Source: Chlorella sorokiniana (taxonomy: Eukaryota; Chlorophyta; Trebouxiophyceae; Chlorellales; Chlorellaceae). Taken from it: a stretch of 64,000 nucleotides of DNA. The stretch spans positions 2,647,001 through 2,711,000 of the forward strand of contig CP084619.1 in the NCBI GenBank assembly GCA_025917655.1, read 5' to 3'. Numbering within the stretch: position 1 is the first letter of the stretch; each line of letters opens with the position of its first letter. A model generated the notes under the pieces. The model searched no databases, was not told the DNA's origin, and was given only the letters and a program-made list of their open reading frames with translations. A program made the position numbers and the translations under genes. Below are positions 51,410 to 61,890 of this stretch, in pieces.

Positions 51410-53016
51410 CTATACCGCCCGACCGGGCCCGTCAGTGGCAACTCGCCGCTCTAGCACCAGCGTAACCGGCCCATCCGACACAAGCCCCTTCTTCAATGCG
51501 GCGATGACCTGCAGGCACAACACCATACCAAGTTCTGTTTTTTTTTTTTTTTGGCTTTCTTTTTATTTTTTATTTATTTTTTCCTTGGGTTCCTGCCTCC
51601 AGACTTCAGCGCTCCTGTCCTCGCATGTCGCACCTGTGGCCAGCCTTGCCCGTCAGCCCCATACACCACGATGCTGCGGGTGGGTGGCTGTGCACCAAAT
51701 GCTAGCGCTGCAGGCTGGTAGACTATATTGGTGCAGGTGCAAGCCCGCAGCACGTCGCCTTCCAGCGCTGTGGATGCTGCAAGGGAGGTGTTCAGCCGCG
51801 CTTTCTTGGCCTGCTGCTCAGCGTTTCCGCCTGCATTCCATGGCACTTGTATAGCATGCTTGGGATGCCTGACAGGACAGCTATGGCCAAAAGCCCTGCT
51901 GACGGTGATGCCAGCGCCACAGCCACAATTGACGCAGCTGCAGTGACAAGCCCTGCAACGCGCCTGAGGTGCCCTGGCACAAGCTCGCACCTGGCGTGAA
52001 CCCCGCCACCACCACGCGCTTGCGCCGAGCATCCTCTTCAAAGACGATGCCCAGCGGCCGCTCAAGCGTGGTCACCACAAGATGACTGGGCTGCGGCAAA
52101 GCTTTAGAAAACAAAAAGGTGCGGGGTCCGCGAAGGGTTACAGGCCCCACATTGATGCGAACGCGCTCGCCCTCAGTGCCTTCCTCCACTGGCCAAGGTG
52201 TGTAAGACACAGCGCGGAAGGCCAGCTCCCCTCGGCGGTCGCGCTCAGGCGCTGCGCCAGCGGGCGCCTCAAAGATGGTGCCTGCAGCGCAGCTAAACTT
52301 GCCTCAGCAATGCACCTGTCTGTCATGCACCAAGCCAATCCAAGCATGGCCTGACCTCCAGCAGGCTGCGGCCCCCACCTGTCGAAGTGTCCTCAAACAG
52401 TGATCCATCATCTAAGCTGTTCTGCGGTGGAGGGCGCAGCAAGTAGGCCGCAGCCGCCACAAACACCAAGAGCGGCAGCGCCAGGCTGCAAGGACAACAG
52501 GTGATGGACGTCTCAGACCCCTGGCTAGGAGGAAAAGGCATTGCTTGAAGACGAGAGGCCAGTCAGGCACGCTGCGCTGACAAGATGCACACTGGCTGGC
52601 AGGCAAATGCACTTTGGAAGGCACCAACCTGGCAACCAGCAAAGTATCCTTTTCCTGCTGACATGCAGCATCAAAGCAAGATGGCTGCAGAGCTGTCGCA
52701 AGGTCAGCCAACATCGCCCGCGGCACCACCCGCACAGCAGGCGCTGTCAATGCCCAGCTGGCCAAAGCAGCAGGCGCCAATGCTGCCAGCAGGATCGTGT
52801 CTAGTAGCCCAGTTCCGAGCGAATAGGGGTGCGCAAAGGCGGGCTGGTGCTGAGCACCTCAATTGCTGGCAGCGCATAGGCGTGCACATGGCCTCTACAA
52901 CAGTATCGGCGTCTATTTGATGCTGAGAACGGCACTAGGCAATTGGCCCAATGAGCTGGGCGGCCGAGCGCTTGCCCGGAAACCTTGACTTGGAGGGCCT
53001 GGGGCGTGCGAATCAT
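51410..53016 (-). CDS. PDZ-like domain protein of the plastid membrane
   Basis: The exact start is uncertain. ATG 53014-53016 opens a basic Ser/Arg-rich leader that would suit a transit peptide. Two hydrophobic stretches follow (DTILLAALAPAALASWALT and LALPLLVFVAAAAYLL), with a frame slip near 52800. The soluble part reads VVTTLERPLGIVFEED, RVVVAGFTPG, LEGDVLRACTCTNIVYQP, RSIVVYGADGQGWPQV and VIAALKKGLVSDGPVTLVLE. It resembles plant and algal thylakoid PDZ-like proteins with a TLEKPLGIVLEE motif, from memory. It ends at TAG (51410-51412). The intron at 51509-51633 has an unusual A-rich tract. A role in plastid membranes is an inference. Confidence 0.6.
51538..51592. repeat. T-rich (A-rich on the coding strand) intron tract
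   Basis: A run of 15 T and following T-rich sequence lie in the last intron (51509-51633) of the minus-strand PDZ-like gene. On the coding strand this is poly-A/A-rich, just upstream of the acceptor, where a pyrimidine tract would be expected. Confidence 0.8.
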
Positions 53017-54954
53017 GTGTAGCGACTCCGGTGTAGCCTGCAATGCGAGTGCTGCAGCCTGAATGCAGTGGCCCAGCAACAGTACACCCAAGCGCGATAC
53101 ATGCGCCACTACGCTTGTGCAAGGGTGGCACCCTCAGTTACAGGCTAACTCCGAGTGCCAGTCTTCTGCGATGATCATAGGTTATGCTTTGCCGATACAT
53201 AGCTGACGCCTGTTAAGAGGTTGAGCTCCATCAAGTGGCTCCTCACTCGCAGTCGGCCGTGGGACGCGTCGCTCGTGATGGTGATGCTCCTTGTTCTGCG
53301 GGGTATATGCTGCAATGCCAGCCATCATGGATGAATGCTGGTCACAGCATGCAATGTTCATGAATGAATATCAGCTGAGCTGCCGCTTGCAATGTACTGA
53401 CGGTGACCGTCACAGCGTGGCAAGCGGGGCCAGTGCCCGTTCGCTGGCCCGCAAGCGACCGTGCAGGACTTTGGGCGCACAATGTCTCTCATCTACAGTA
53501 GCAATCGCAAGTTCACAGGAACAGCTGAGCCACGTGGCCTGGTGCAATGCAGGGGACAGGAAGCGGCGGTGGGTTGGGTGATCGGGTGATGTCAGCCTCC
53601 CGCCTGAAATGTGGTTCTAGGGAGTGTTTGCGGTTCACAAACTCGCTTCAAATCTTGCGCACAGTCTCCTTTCGTGAGCTTGGCAGACTCAGAGGTCGAT
53701 TGGGCCACCGGGCGCGGCCCTTCCAGGTTCCAACTTCCATTCTCGAGCTCCAGACTTAAAAACAAACAGCCAGACGTCAACACACGGGCGGCATGGCGGC
53801 TTCCCACGGTGACCGCCGCCGCCTCTCAGCCTGCACCTGCAGAACCGCCTGCAAGCGGTCGTCAAACCTTATTAAGCGACGCTAGTGCTGCTTGGTTGCA
53901 GGCGCGGCGACGATCGCAAGGATGTTGTCCCCCTCGCTGCCGCCGCCGCCTGCCGCCGCCTGTTCACGGCGGACCAGTGTGGCGCAAACACTGGTGGCAT
54001 CCGCTGTTGCAGCTGACAGAGAAGTGAGCAGCGGTGCAATACACAGCAGCGGGCTGCAGACTGGTGGTTTGAATGGTCGCCGAGGACGTGTTGCGGGGAC
54101 AGAGCACTCTCCGCTGACCATTCGGGCGGCTCGGTTTGCCCAGCGCGTCAACGAGGAAATGTGGCATCGCCAGCTGGCAGGCGATTTGTTAGAAGGTGGG
54201 CATTGCTTTGGCCACTTGGGTCGCCAGGACCATGTGCATCTTGCGGTTTGGGCTGCACATGAGCAAGCCCCTCGCTGATTTGGACAGCTGGCAGGGTGTT
54301 GCCAGGCGCTTGTTGCCAGGCGCTTAGGGCATGTCATATCAAGAAAGCGTGTTCACGCAGCTGTGTATGCCAACCTTTCCAGCATGAAACCTCTGCTGCA
54401 TCCATGGGCGGCTCAGGCTGCGCTCGGCTTTGATAAGAATCAAACTCGACTTTTTGGGGGTTTGTTGATAACTGTGATCACACGGTGTGCAAAGCACGTT
54501 GTTTTAGTTCTGCGACGCCTTCCACATGCAATTTTATGTGCTCTCATAAAATTGCTCGAGGGCATGGACTTGCAGTGTGTAGCTCGACACGCTGCCCAGA
54601 AGCCGCCCCACCTGCACAGCTTTTAATCAGGCTTGCTATGATCAACATGATTGTTTACTGGAAAACGCTTTGTCTAGCGTCCTCCTTCTGCCAGACGGAA
54701 TGGCAGGGGGTTTAGGGCTTTAGCACGAAATCAAGCATTTGCTGGTACTCAACAAAGCTGGCACCGCTTGTGTTGCGTGGCCGCGGGAGGAGGAACAAGC
54801 TCCCGGCCCTTACGATTTCAAAGCGTGAATGACAACTGAAGTAGGGGCACCCGTCCTGCCGGACCGGGCCCATGTTGTCACGAGCATGCCTCAGTGCCGC
54901 CCTCGGCGGTCTGCAGCGAATCAAAGCGCCTTTTGGTCCTGCCTGCATCATAAA
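53017..54954. other. Long intergenic region with only a weak ORF candidate
   Basis: Nearly 2 kb between the PDZ-like start and the first serine acetyltransferase. It contains the divergent promoters and one weak candidate (53922-54278). AT-rich stretches lie near 54430-54680. I saw no RNA gene or repeat family. Confidence 0.45.
53922..54278 (+). CDS. Hypothetical small protein, possibly plastid-targeted
   Basis: An unspliced frame of 118 codons starts [20 protein letters not shown], a Ser/Arg/Ala-rich leader like a transit peptide, and continues with IRAARFAQRVNEEMWHRQLA and LEGGHCFGHLGRQDHVHLAV. I do not recognise it. Open frames of this length occur by chance in GC-rich DNA, and an overlapping minus-strand frame is longer, so support is weak. 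Confidence 0.2.
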   Translation: MLSPSLPPPPAAACSRRTSVAQTLVASAVAADREVSSGAIHSSGLQTGGLNGRRGRVAGTEHSPLTIRAARFAQRVNEEMWHRQLAGDLLEGGHCFGHLGRQDHVHLAVWAAHEQAPR

Positions 54955-56502
54955 ATGCTCACAAAATCGATCGCAATGCGATCAGCAGCCCTGCGCGTCC
55001 TCGCGCCCGATGCCAAGGCAGCGGCGGCGGCCACGCCCGCTGCTCCCTTTCCCTCACCCGTCCAAGAAACCACGCCTCATGTTCAATTGGAGTTCGGTGA
55101 GGCTGAATGGATAGCGCTGTACACCCACCTCGCACTCGCAGCCACGCCTCGGGTGGAAGCGGCCGAAGCTTTGGCGCACAACAAGTGGGAGCCCACACCC
55201 AGCACCCTCACGCAGCAGCAGCTCTGGGAGCGCATACAGGAGGATGCTCGCGATGTGGCAGCATCAGGTACGGCATTGTGTTGGTGCAAGAGGCTGCGCA
55301 TCTGTGGGTGCATGGTTGGTTGCTGCGTGGCTGTGGGCCGACATCCCCCACCCCCACCCCCCACCCCTGCAGAGCCGGTCCTGGCGTCCTTTGCGCACAT
55401 GACTGTGATCATGCATCCCAACTTGCAGCGCAGCCTGGCCTTCATCCTAGCCAATAAGCTGCAGAGCAGCACGCTGCTGGGCACGCAGCTGACACGGCTC
55501 TTTGTGGAGGCGTATGAGGTGTGCGAGCCGGCCGATTGTGTTGCTGCTTGCACGGTGCTGGGCATAACAAAGCGCGAATTTCCTGCCAGGCATGGCTGAC
55601 AGCCGAAGCAGGTGCACTGTCCCTCAGCTGGCCCTGTGATGCTCCCTGCCTGGCCGCTGTGCAGGACGACCCGTCGCTGGTGGAGGCCGCGGTGGCGGAC
55701 CTGCAGGCGGTGGTGGAGCGCGACCCCGCCTGCGGCTCTTTCGTGCAGCCCCTGCTCTTCTTCAAGGGCTTCCAGGCCATCCAGGCGCACCGTGTCAGCC
55801 ACTGGATGTGGAAGCGCGGGCGGCGCCCGCTGGCGGTGGCCCTGCAGTCGCGCATGAGCGAGTGCTTCGGCGTGGACATCCACCCTGCAGCCACGCTGGG
55901 CTGGGGCATCATGATGGATCATGCCACGGGTGGGTGGGGAGGTAGGGCAGGTGTGCGCCCCCTGGGATGACGCCAGGTGACCGCCTCGCATTCCCTGTTT
56001 CCTGAGCTCAGCGTGCACGGCCTCGCACCTCGTGCAGGCATCGTGATTGGGGAGACGGCAGTTCTTGGCGATAACTGCTCGTTGTTGCATCACGTCACGC
56101 TTGGCGGCAGCGGCACGGGCAAGGGCATGCGCCACCCTGTGGTTGGCAACGGTGTGCTGCTGGGCGCTGGCGTGTCGGTGCTGGGCCCCGTGGTTGTGGG
56201 CCACTGCTCCAAGATAGGCGCCGGCTCGGTGGTTGCCACCGACCTGCCCCCACGTGGTGGCAGTGGGCGTGCCAGCAAGGGTCATCAAGCGGCTAGACGA
56301 GTTTGAGGAGCCGGTGAAGCTGATGGACCAGGTGCGCGGCTGCCGGCAGCGCCCGCAGCGGCGGCGCGCATAGCTTGCTGTGTGCAGCATGAGCTGGGCC
56401 ATGTTTGCATTGCCAAGCTCTCACCTCCATTTGCTGGCCTCTCTGGTTGCCCCGCTCCTCTCGGTGCAGGTCAGCGGCTTCATTTACGACTACCAAATCT
56501 GA
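54955..56502 (+). CDS. SERAT: Serine O-acetyltransferase 1
   Basis: The enzyme makes O-acetylserine from serine and acetyl-CoA, the committed step of cysteine synthesis. ATG 54955 starts an Ala-rich leader (MLTKSIAMRSAALRVL) that may be a targeting peptide. The body shows WERIQEDARDVAAS, FAHMTVIMHPNLQRSLAFIL, SLVEAAVADLQAVVERDPAC, FFKGFQAIQAHRVSHWMWKR, QSRMSECFGVDIHPAATLGW, DHATG and the left-handed beta-helix (IVIGETAVLGDNCSLLHHVT, then LGGSGTGKG). The last exon ends SGFIYDYQI; a terminal isoleucine is the residue that docks into O-acetylserine(thiol)lyase. A frame slip at 56247-56251 (CCCCC) precedes VVAVGVPARVI. It is paired with a second SAT downstream. Confidence 0.93.
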
Positions 56503-57307
56503 TGCTCCTGACGTGATTGGAAAGCTCCTGCTGAGGCCCACATGACGCTCGAGCCGCCACCTCTGAGGGCAGCCATCCTCAGCAACGATGTGCCCTGAGG
56601 CTTGCCATACTACAGCATTGTGTTGCTCTACCCCGTCCCTTTCCCTCTTAGCATACCATGATTGTTTACTTCCACCTCCACCCTGCTCTCTCCTTGTCGC
56701 CCGATCAGCGGGCGCACATGCTGTTACTTGTGCGCCTGACGCGCGCATGCCCAGTTCAGCCCTTTCTGTTCGAAGTGCGCGTTTCCAGCGCTGCTTTACG
56801 TTGATGTTGAGCGGAACACTCTCTGCTCCCCTTTGCAAGGGGACATGTCATGTATGGTGTGCCTGCTTTCAACTTGATGACACCTAAATCAATGTGCCCC
56901 CTTTTGTGTCAATTTGACATCATTCTTTGGAACAACAGCAGCTGAAGAGCAAGAAAAGTTGGATGCAGGGGTCCACTTGGCAGCCCTGCCGCAGCATACC
57001 ACAGCGTGGCATGTGATGTGCTGGCAACCTGTGCCAGCAGCGAGGTTTCGTGAACAGGAACGAATCGAACGTGACAACTTTCTGAAGTTATGTTCCCATC
57101 TTAACATCACAAGCCGCCCGGTGTCACTGTGTTCCTCTCGTCATCGGGGCACTCAACCTGAATCACGAGCGACGTTACAGCCTTCATGGCCGCCAGGTTA
57201 CAACATAAAACAGCATCAGAGGCCATAAAGGGCCAGTTCGCTGGCCTTGCCGGCAGGCACCAGAAAATTTCGTTTGTCTGCCTCTTGGGTCGCTTGCAGC
57301 GGCCTTC
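56503..57307. other. Spacer between the two serine acetyltransferase genes
   Basis: 805 bp on the same-strand path. It includes the 3' UTR of SAT1 and the promoter of SAT2, and is AT-richer than the genes at about 56640-57200. The frames here are not family-like. Confidence 0.45.
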
Positions 57308-59477
57308 ATGCCAACTAGGCGCGACCAGGATCGAGACAGGTTCGATCCAAAGCTCATAGGCCTCCGATTTGGCGGGACAGCAGTTCGGCTGCTGCCCCTG
57401 CTGCGGTCGCTGCCGCAGCTGGTGCCGGAGCCGCTGTTTGCACTGAAATGCTTCTCGAACAGCAGTCTGCGCTACGCCTACATCAAGTTCTTTCTGCCGT
57501 TCAATCCTGCCGGCCATGCAGGCACGCCATCACCTGGGGAACAGCGTACTCCCGCCACTGCGCATGAGGATGAGGGCGGCCTGGACTGGCAGCGGGCCAG
57601 CCTTCCCATCTACATGCAGCAGGGCAATATTGTGGGGTTCTGTCGGGGCTGGGAGGAGGGTGTGCTGAGGGCTGATGCGGAAGATGCAGCCGGCGAGGGC
57701 AATGTGGTGTGGGAAGTGATGAGGTGAGATGCGAGCGGGGCAGCAGGATGCGCCCCCCGTGCGTGTGCAAGACACACTGTCCTGCCCTCATAACTGCCCT
57801 TTGTGACTCGTCTGAGCTGCCATCGGCGCCCTGATGTGCAGGCGCGAGGCCCGGCAGGACGCGGCGCGCGAGCCGCTGCTCTCCTCCTTCCTGCATGCCT
57901 CCATCCTCTCGCACGACTGCCTGGAGCGCTCCCTGGCCTTTGTGCTGGCCCACCGGCTGGCCAGCCCCGTGCTCAAGGAGACGGAGCTGTTTGAGGTGTT
58001 CTGCTCGGTGCTGCACGCGCGGCCAGGGGTTGCGGAGGCGGCGGCAGCCGACATCCGGGCCGTGCACGAGCGGGTGGGCACCCTCCTCGGCGGCCTTCAT
58101 GCCGGAGCATCCGGGCAAGCGGTTGTGCTGCTTGCCAGGGCCTTGCAGCGTGCGGGTGCCACAAGCGGATCCCAGATGCTGCTGCATCATGGTTTTTATG
58201 GTGCAGGACCCGGCCTGCATGAGCTACAGCCACGCGCTGCTGCACTTCAAGGGCTTCCACGCCATCCAGGTCTGCGTGGCGGGTGGAGGAGCGCGATCCC
58301 GTTCCATGCGCATCAACCAGCCGCTTCCGCACCCTTGCCTCATGCCCCCGCCCCTCTCCCCTCGCAGACCCACCGCATTGCGCATGAGCTGTGGACGCGG
58401 GGTAACCACATGCTGGCGGTGGCCCTGCAGTCACGCATGAGCGAGTGCTTCAACGTGGACATCCACCCGGGCGCGGCTGGGGCCGGGCCTGCTGCTCGAT
58501 CACGGCACGGGGGTAGTCATAGGGAGACCGCGGTGATCGGCACCGGCGTGTCTTTGCTGCATGGAGTGACTCTAGGAGGTGGGCCGGTCGGGCGCGGCGA
58601 GGAAGGAGGTGCAGGAGAGGGGTCGCAGGGCAGGGCAGCCACATCCAGGGCCGCTGTGCTCGAGCATCGAGCGGGCCTGTGCCCATCGCGAAGGCCCGTA
58701 CAACGATGGTGCTGCCGCTGGCCCTGGCTGCACCCATCAGCAGGGGCAAGTTGGCCCCATTTCTGCGCTGTGTTCCCGCTCGTTGCTTCCCCTCGCAGGC
58801 ACAGGCAAGGAGGAGGGGGACCGCCACCCCAAGATTGGCGACAACGTGCTCATAGGCGCCTGCTCGCGCATCCTTGGCAACATCAGCGTGGGGTTTGGAG
58901 CCCAGGTGGCGGCGGGGTCGCTGGTGCTGCGCTCCGTGCCCGCAAGAACGCTGGTGGCGGGCACGCCCGCGGCGGAGATTGGCCGCGTGATTGGTGCGAA
59001 CGCCTGCCCGGGGCCTTGGCCTGTTCTCCCCGTCCCTGCCCCTCGGCTGCAGCTCTGAGCGCCACATTGGCAGCAGTGGTGGCGCGGTCTCAGAGTGACT
59101 CCCTGCCTTTCCTCGCAGGCAACCCGGCCCTGGAGATGGACAGCTGGGCTGCCAGCAGCAGGCGCGTGCTGGAGGCCAACCTGGACACAGACCCCTTTGC
59201 CGCAGCCGTCAACGCCTCCGCCCGCGCAGCCGCAGGACTCCACAGGCCCGCAACCCCTCGCAACAGCAGCAGCAGCCGGAGCGGCACACCGCAGGCGTGG
59301 ATGCAGATGGCCGGGACAAAGGCGAGTTTGTGGACGCCGTGACAACGGAGCGTGAGGCAAAGCGGCGCGGCTGGCTAGAGCAGGCGCCCCCGAATTTCTC
59401 ATCTAGCTTGCTGACGAGCACGCCGCCCTTAGGCCCGCGTCGGCAGACGTCAATTATGGAGCGAGACACACTGTGAC
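57308..59477 (+). CDS. SERAT: Serine O-acetyltransferase 2, with long C-terminal extension
   Basis: ATG 57308 starts a long N-terminal region (about 140 codons, with RFGGTAVRLLPLLRSLPQLV) before the SAT helical domain: EARQDAAREPLLSSFLHASI, LSHDCLERSLAFVLAHRL, ELFEVFCSVLHARPG, DPACMSYSHALLHFKGFHAI and HRIAHELWTRG. The beta-helix reads SRMSECFNVDIHPG, LLLDHGTGVVI, TAVIGTGVSLLHGVTLGG, GDRHPKIGDNVLIGACSRIL and PARTLVAGTPAAEIG. The C-terminus carries an extra Ala/Ser/Gln-rich exon from about 59120. A stop at 59342 in one frame or 59477 in another is possible. No terminal isoleucine is seen. Frame slips lie near 58472-58480 and 58522-58524. Confidence 0.9.
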
Positions 59478-59849
59478 TCACAGCAAGGACCGGAACTTGC
59501 CCTATTAAGCACTTGAAACACCCGTGCCCCTTTGCGAGCGTATGGCTCGCTGGGTAAGCCCTAGCCCCAACCCCCTGTTCACCTTGTACATTAGCCTGTA
59601 CTTGCACTGTGCGGCCTTTCGTGCCAACAACCAAGAACTACCTGCTATCTTGCTGAATGCGTCAAACCCGCTGATTGCCCTTCTACCTTTACTGATGTGC
59701 CGACTTGAAGGGCACTTGCCCCCTTTCCCCCGCTTGCCGTGCACGCCTTCCGCTGTCCCCGCCCAGTAACAGCAAATGTGACCTGTCAGACGGCAATGAG
59801 CGAGCAAGCTGCAGGTGCAAGAAACTGCTGCCAGCTCAGCGGTGCGGGG
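59478..59849. other. Convergent 3' region between SAT2 and IWR1
   Basis: It contains the two 3' UTRs. No TGTAA signal or gene was found. Confidence 0.5.
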
Positions 59850-61567
59850 TCAGTATGAGTCGCTGCTGCCATAGCTGGCAGAGTCCCAGCCGGTGGCGGG
59901 GCGCCGCTGACCAAAGGGAAGGCCCTCTGGGTCGTGCCCGTCGTCGTCAGAGCTGCCGTAGTCCGACTCCTCGTCTGGAGAGGCAGCAGCAGGGGAAGCC
60001 GTTGTGGCGAATGGTTTGCGAAGCACGGCTGCATGGCTGCATGGGATGTCGCCTGCAGCACCGCTGCTGCTGCACTCGCCTGCGCCTTGCGGCTGTCATC
60101 AAACCTCGCGCAGGCCATGCAGGGCGAGCAGCGCCAGCGCGCGGTGCACCCAGCCTCACCCGGGTAGTCGTGCGCGAAGAAGCCCTCGGCGTTGGAGTCC
60201 TGGCTGTCGGCATCCGAGTCGTCCACATCAGACTGCTCCAGCACCACCCAGCTGTCGTCCTCCAGGATCTGGCCAGGAGCGAGCCAAGGAAGCAGGTGAG
60301 GGACCCAGGCGTGCGCTGCCGGGCGAGCAGGCACCAAGCGAGAGCTGGGGAGGATGCAGCGGGCTCAGCTGCCACAGAACGGCGCGGTTGGCCTGCGGCG
60401 CACCTGCACCACGGGCGTGCGTCCTCCCCTGTGCAGCTCCCACCAGCCCTCCTCGTGCGTGCCGCCCGTCGCAGCCTCCTCCCCCCCATCCTCGACCGCG
60501 GCATACAGGTCGTACACGTACTCGCTGTCGCTGGGGCCGCCCTCGCCCTCCACGCCCTCCATGCAGCTCTCGCCCCCTGCCGCTGCTGCTCCGCTGCGCC
60601 GCCCTCTGCTGCCGCTGGCTGCGGGTCGGGCAGGTCGCGGCCCTGGGAACGAAGGTACTGCCGTACCATCGGCAGGTAGTTGCACAGCAGCGTGCCCTCG
60701 TCATACTGCACAGCCGCACGCTGCGCACGGCTTGGTCGACGCGGCGGTGCGCCGCCCGGCTGACGCGCCCCTCCTCCCGTCTCCTCATGCAAGTGGGCCG
60801 CTCCTCCGTTGCGCTGCGGCCAGGCAGCCGACTGGGCACCACGGGTCGCGGACTCGGTGGGATGGACGGCGCCCTCTGGCTCGTGACGCACCAAGTCGTA
60901 CACACTGGCCAGCTGTTGCAGCGGATCGGGCAGCTGCTCGGTGATGGAAAAGCTGCTGAGGCCGCGGCGGCGTCGAATGTGCTCGTACCGCGCCGCCTGC
61001 CCCACCTGCAGGCTGGCTGCCGCACGCTGGCAGCTGCCGTTGTCGGCCCCCGCCAGCGCAGCGGCCTTCAAGCCCACTCGCTGCTGCGATTCCTGTTGTC
61101 TAATGGCCAAGAGGCTGTGAAGCTGCTGCTGGTCCATGCTGCGCAACTGGCCCGCGCTGAGCGTGCTGAGCTTGCGGAGCGCTGCACCCGGCGTGCGGGT
61201 GTCGCTGCTGGGGCGTCAGCAGCCTCGGGCTCGCTGGCCTTCTGCTGCTCTAGCCCCAGACTGGCCATTGCGCCGGTAAGCGAGGTGTTGGAACGCTTGC
61301 TTGCCTTGCCCAGGCCCTCCACGACTGCGTGAAGGAGGAAGCCCAGGTTAACCGACGGCGAGCAGTGGCTGGACGCCTTCACATGGAGCGGGCAGGCCGC
61401 TCCGCGAGCTTCGGCCAAGCTTCAAGAGCCTTGTCTAGCACTGGCACACTACAGCAACTCGCCTAGGTCTTCTGGAGCCTCCGCCCCGCGCTTGCGCTTC
61501 ACCCTGATGAGCTTCAAGCGGGCTCCGCCTCGGCAGGTACATCAACAGCTTGTTCTGGCACGCTCAT
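59850..61567 (-). CDS. IWR1: IWR1-like RNA polymerase II nuclear import factor
   Basis: Iwr1 binds assembled RNA polymerase II and directs it into the nucleus. Start ATG 61565-61567 gives MSVPEQAVDVPAEAEP, followed by LKLIRVKRKRGAEAPEDL. Then come VEGLGKASKRS, AALRKLSTLSAGQLRSMDQQ, YEHIRRRRGLSSFSI and the Iwr1 region: YVYDLYAAVED, VVQ joined to ILEDDSWVVLEQSD, SQDSNAEGFFAHDYP joined in phase to DEESDYGSSDDDG. It ends DSASYGSSDSY at 59850. The Y-V-Y-D, E-D-S-N-x-E and DYPDEE motifs are diagnostic. At least two frame slips occur in the N-terminal half, so exon 1 borders are uncertain. It is divergent from KRI1. Confidence 0.85.
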
Positions 61568-61890
61568 CGGATTTGATAGGCGAGCCTGGGCAACAAACAA
61601 GAAGCAAAACAGGAGAGGCGGCAAGACCAGCGTTGTATGCAGAATGAATGAGTCAATTAATAAAAGGCACGATGCCGCCCGTCGGTTGCTGCAAATTCGA
61701 GCATCAACTCCACCGCTGTACTTTGTACATGTGCATCTTGCTGAAAGTGCGCTTGAAGGCGGTTGGCAAGAAGGTTGAACACTTCAATATATTTCACATA
61801 TAAATTTGCGTAGCGCCAGTCACTTGCGCTCCCATTGAGCGCATGCGCCATCTCGCAGCGGGATAGAGCACCCCTGCACAACTCCTCAGC
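61568..61890. promoter_or_regulatory. Bidirectional promoter region IWR1 / KRI1
   Basis: 323 bp between divergent start codons of two nuclear growth-related genes. It is AT-richer than the flanks and contains a TATAAA at 61799-61804, 87 bp upstream of the KRI1 ATG. Confidence 0.5.
61799..61804 (+). promoter_or_regulatory. TATA-like element before KRI1
   Basis: TATAAA in an AT-rich pocket, 87 bases upstream of the KRI1 start codon. Position and sequence fit a TATA box, but six bases alone are weak evidence. Confidence 0.3.

Noticed and set aside
53882-54337. Minus-strand frame of 151 codons rich in Cys, Pro and Ser
   Set aside because: Its composition looks like the antisense of GC-rich DNA, and it overlaps the plus-strand candidate at 53922. 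No family motif is seen.
54712-54951. Minus-strand frame with EIVRAGSLFLLPRPRNTSG just upstream of SAT1
   Set aside because: It looked protein-like at first, but it is short, antisense to the SAT1 5' region, unspliced and unrecognised.
57308-59477. Reading the frame changes in SAT2 as signs of a pseudogene
   Set aside because: Every catalytic and beta-helix motif is intact, and the slips sit at G/C runs as in unrelated genes across the window, so base error is more likely.
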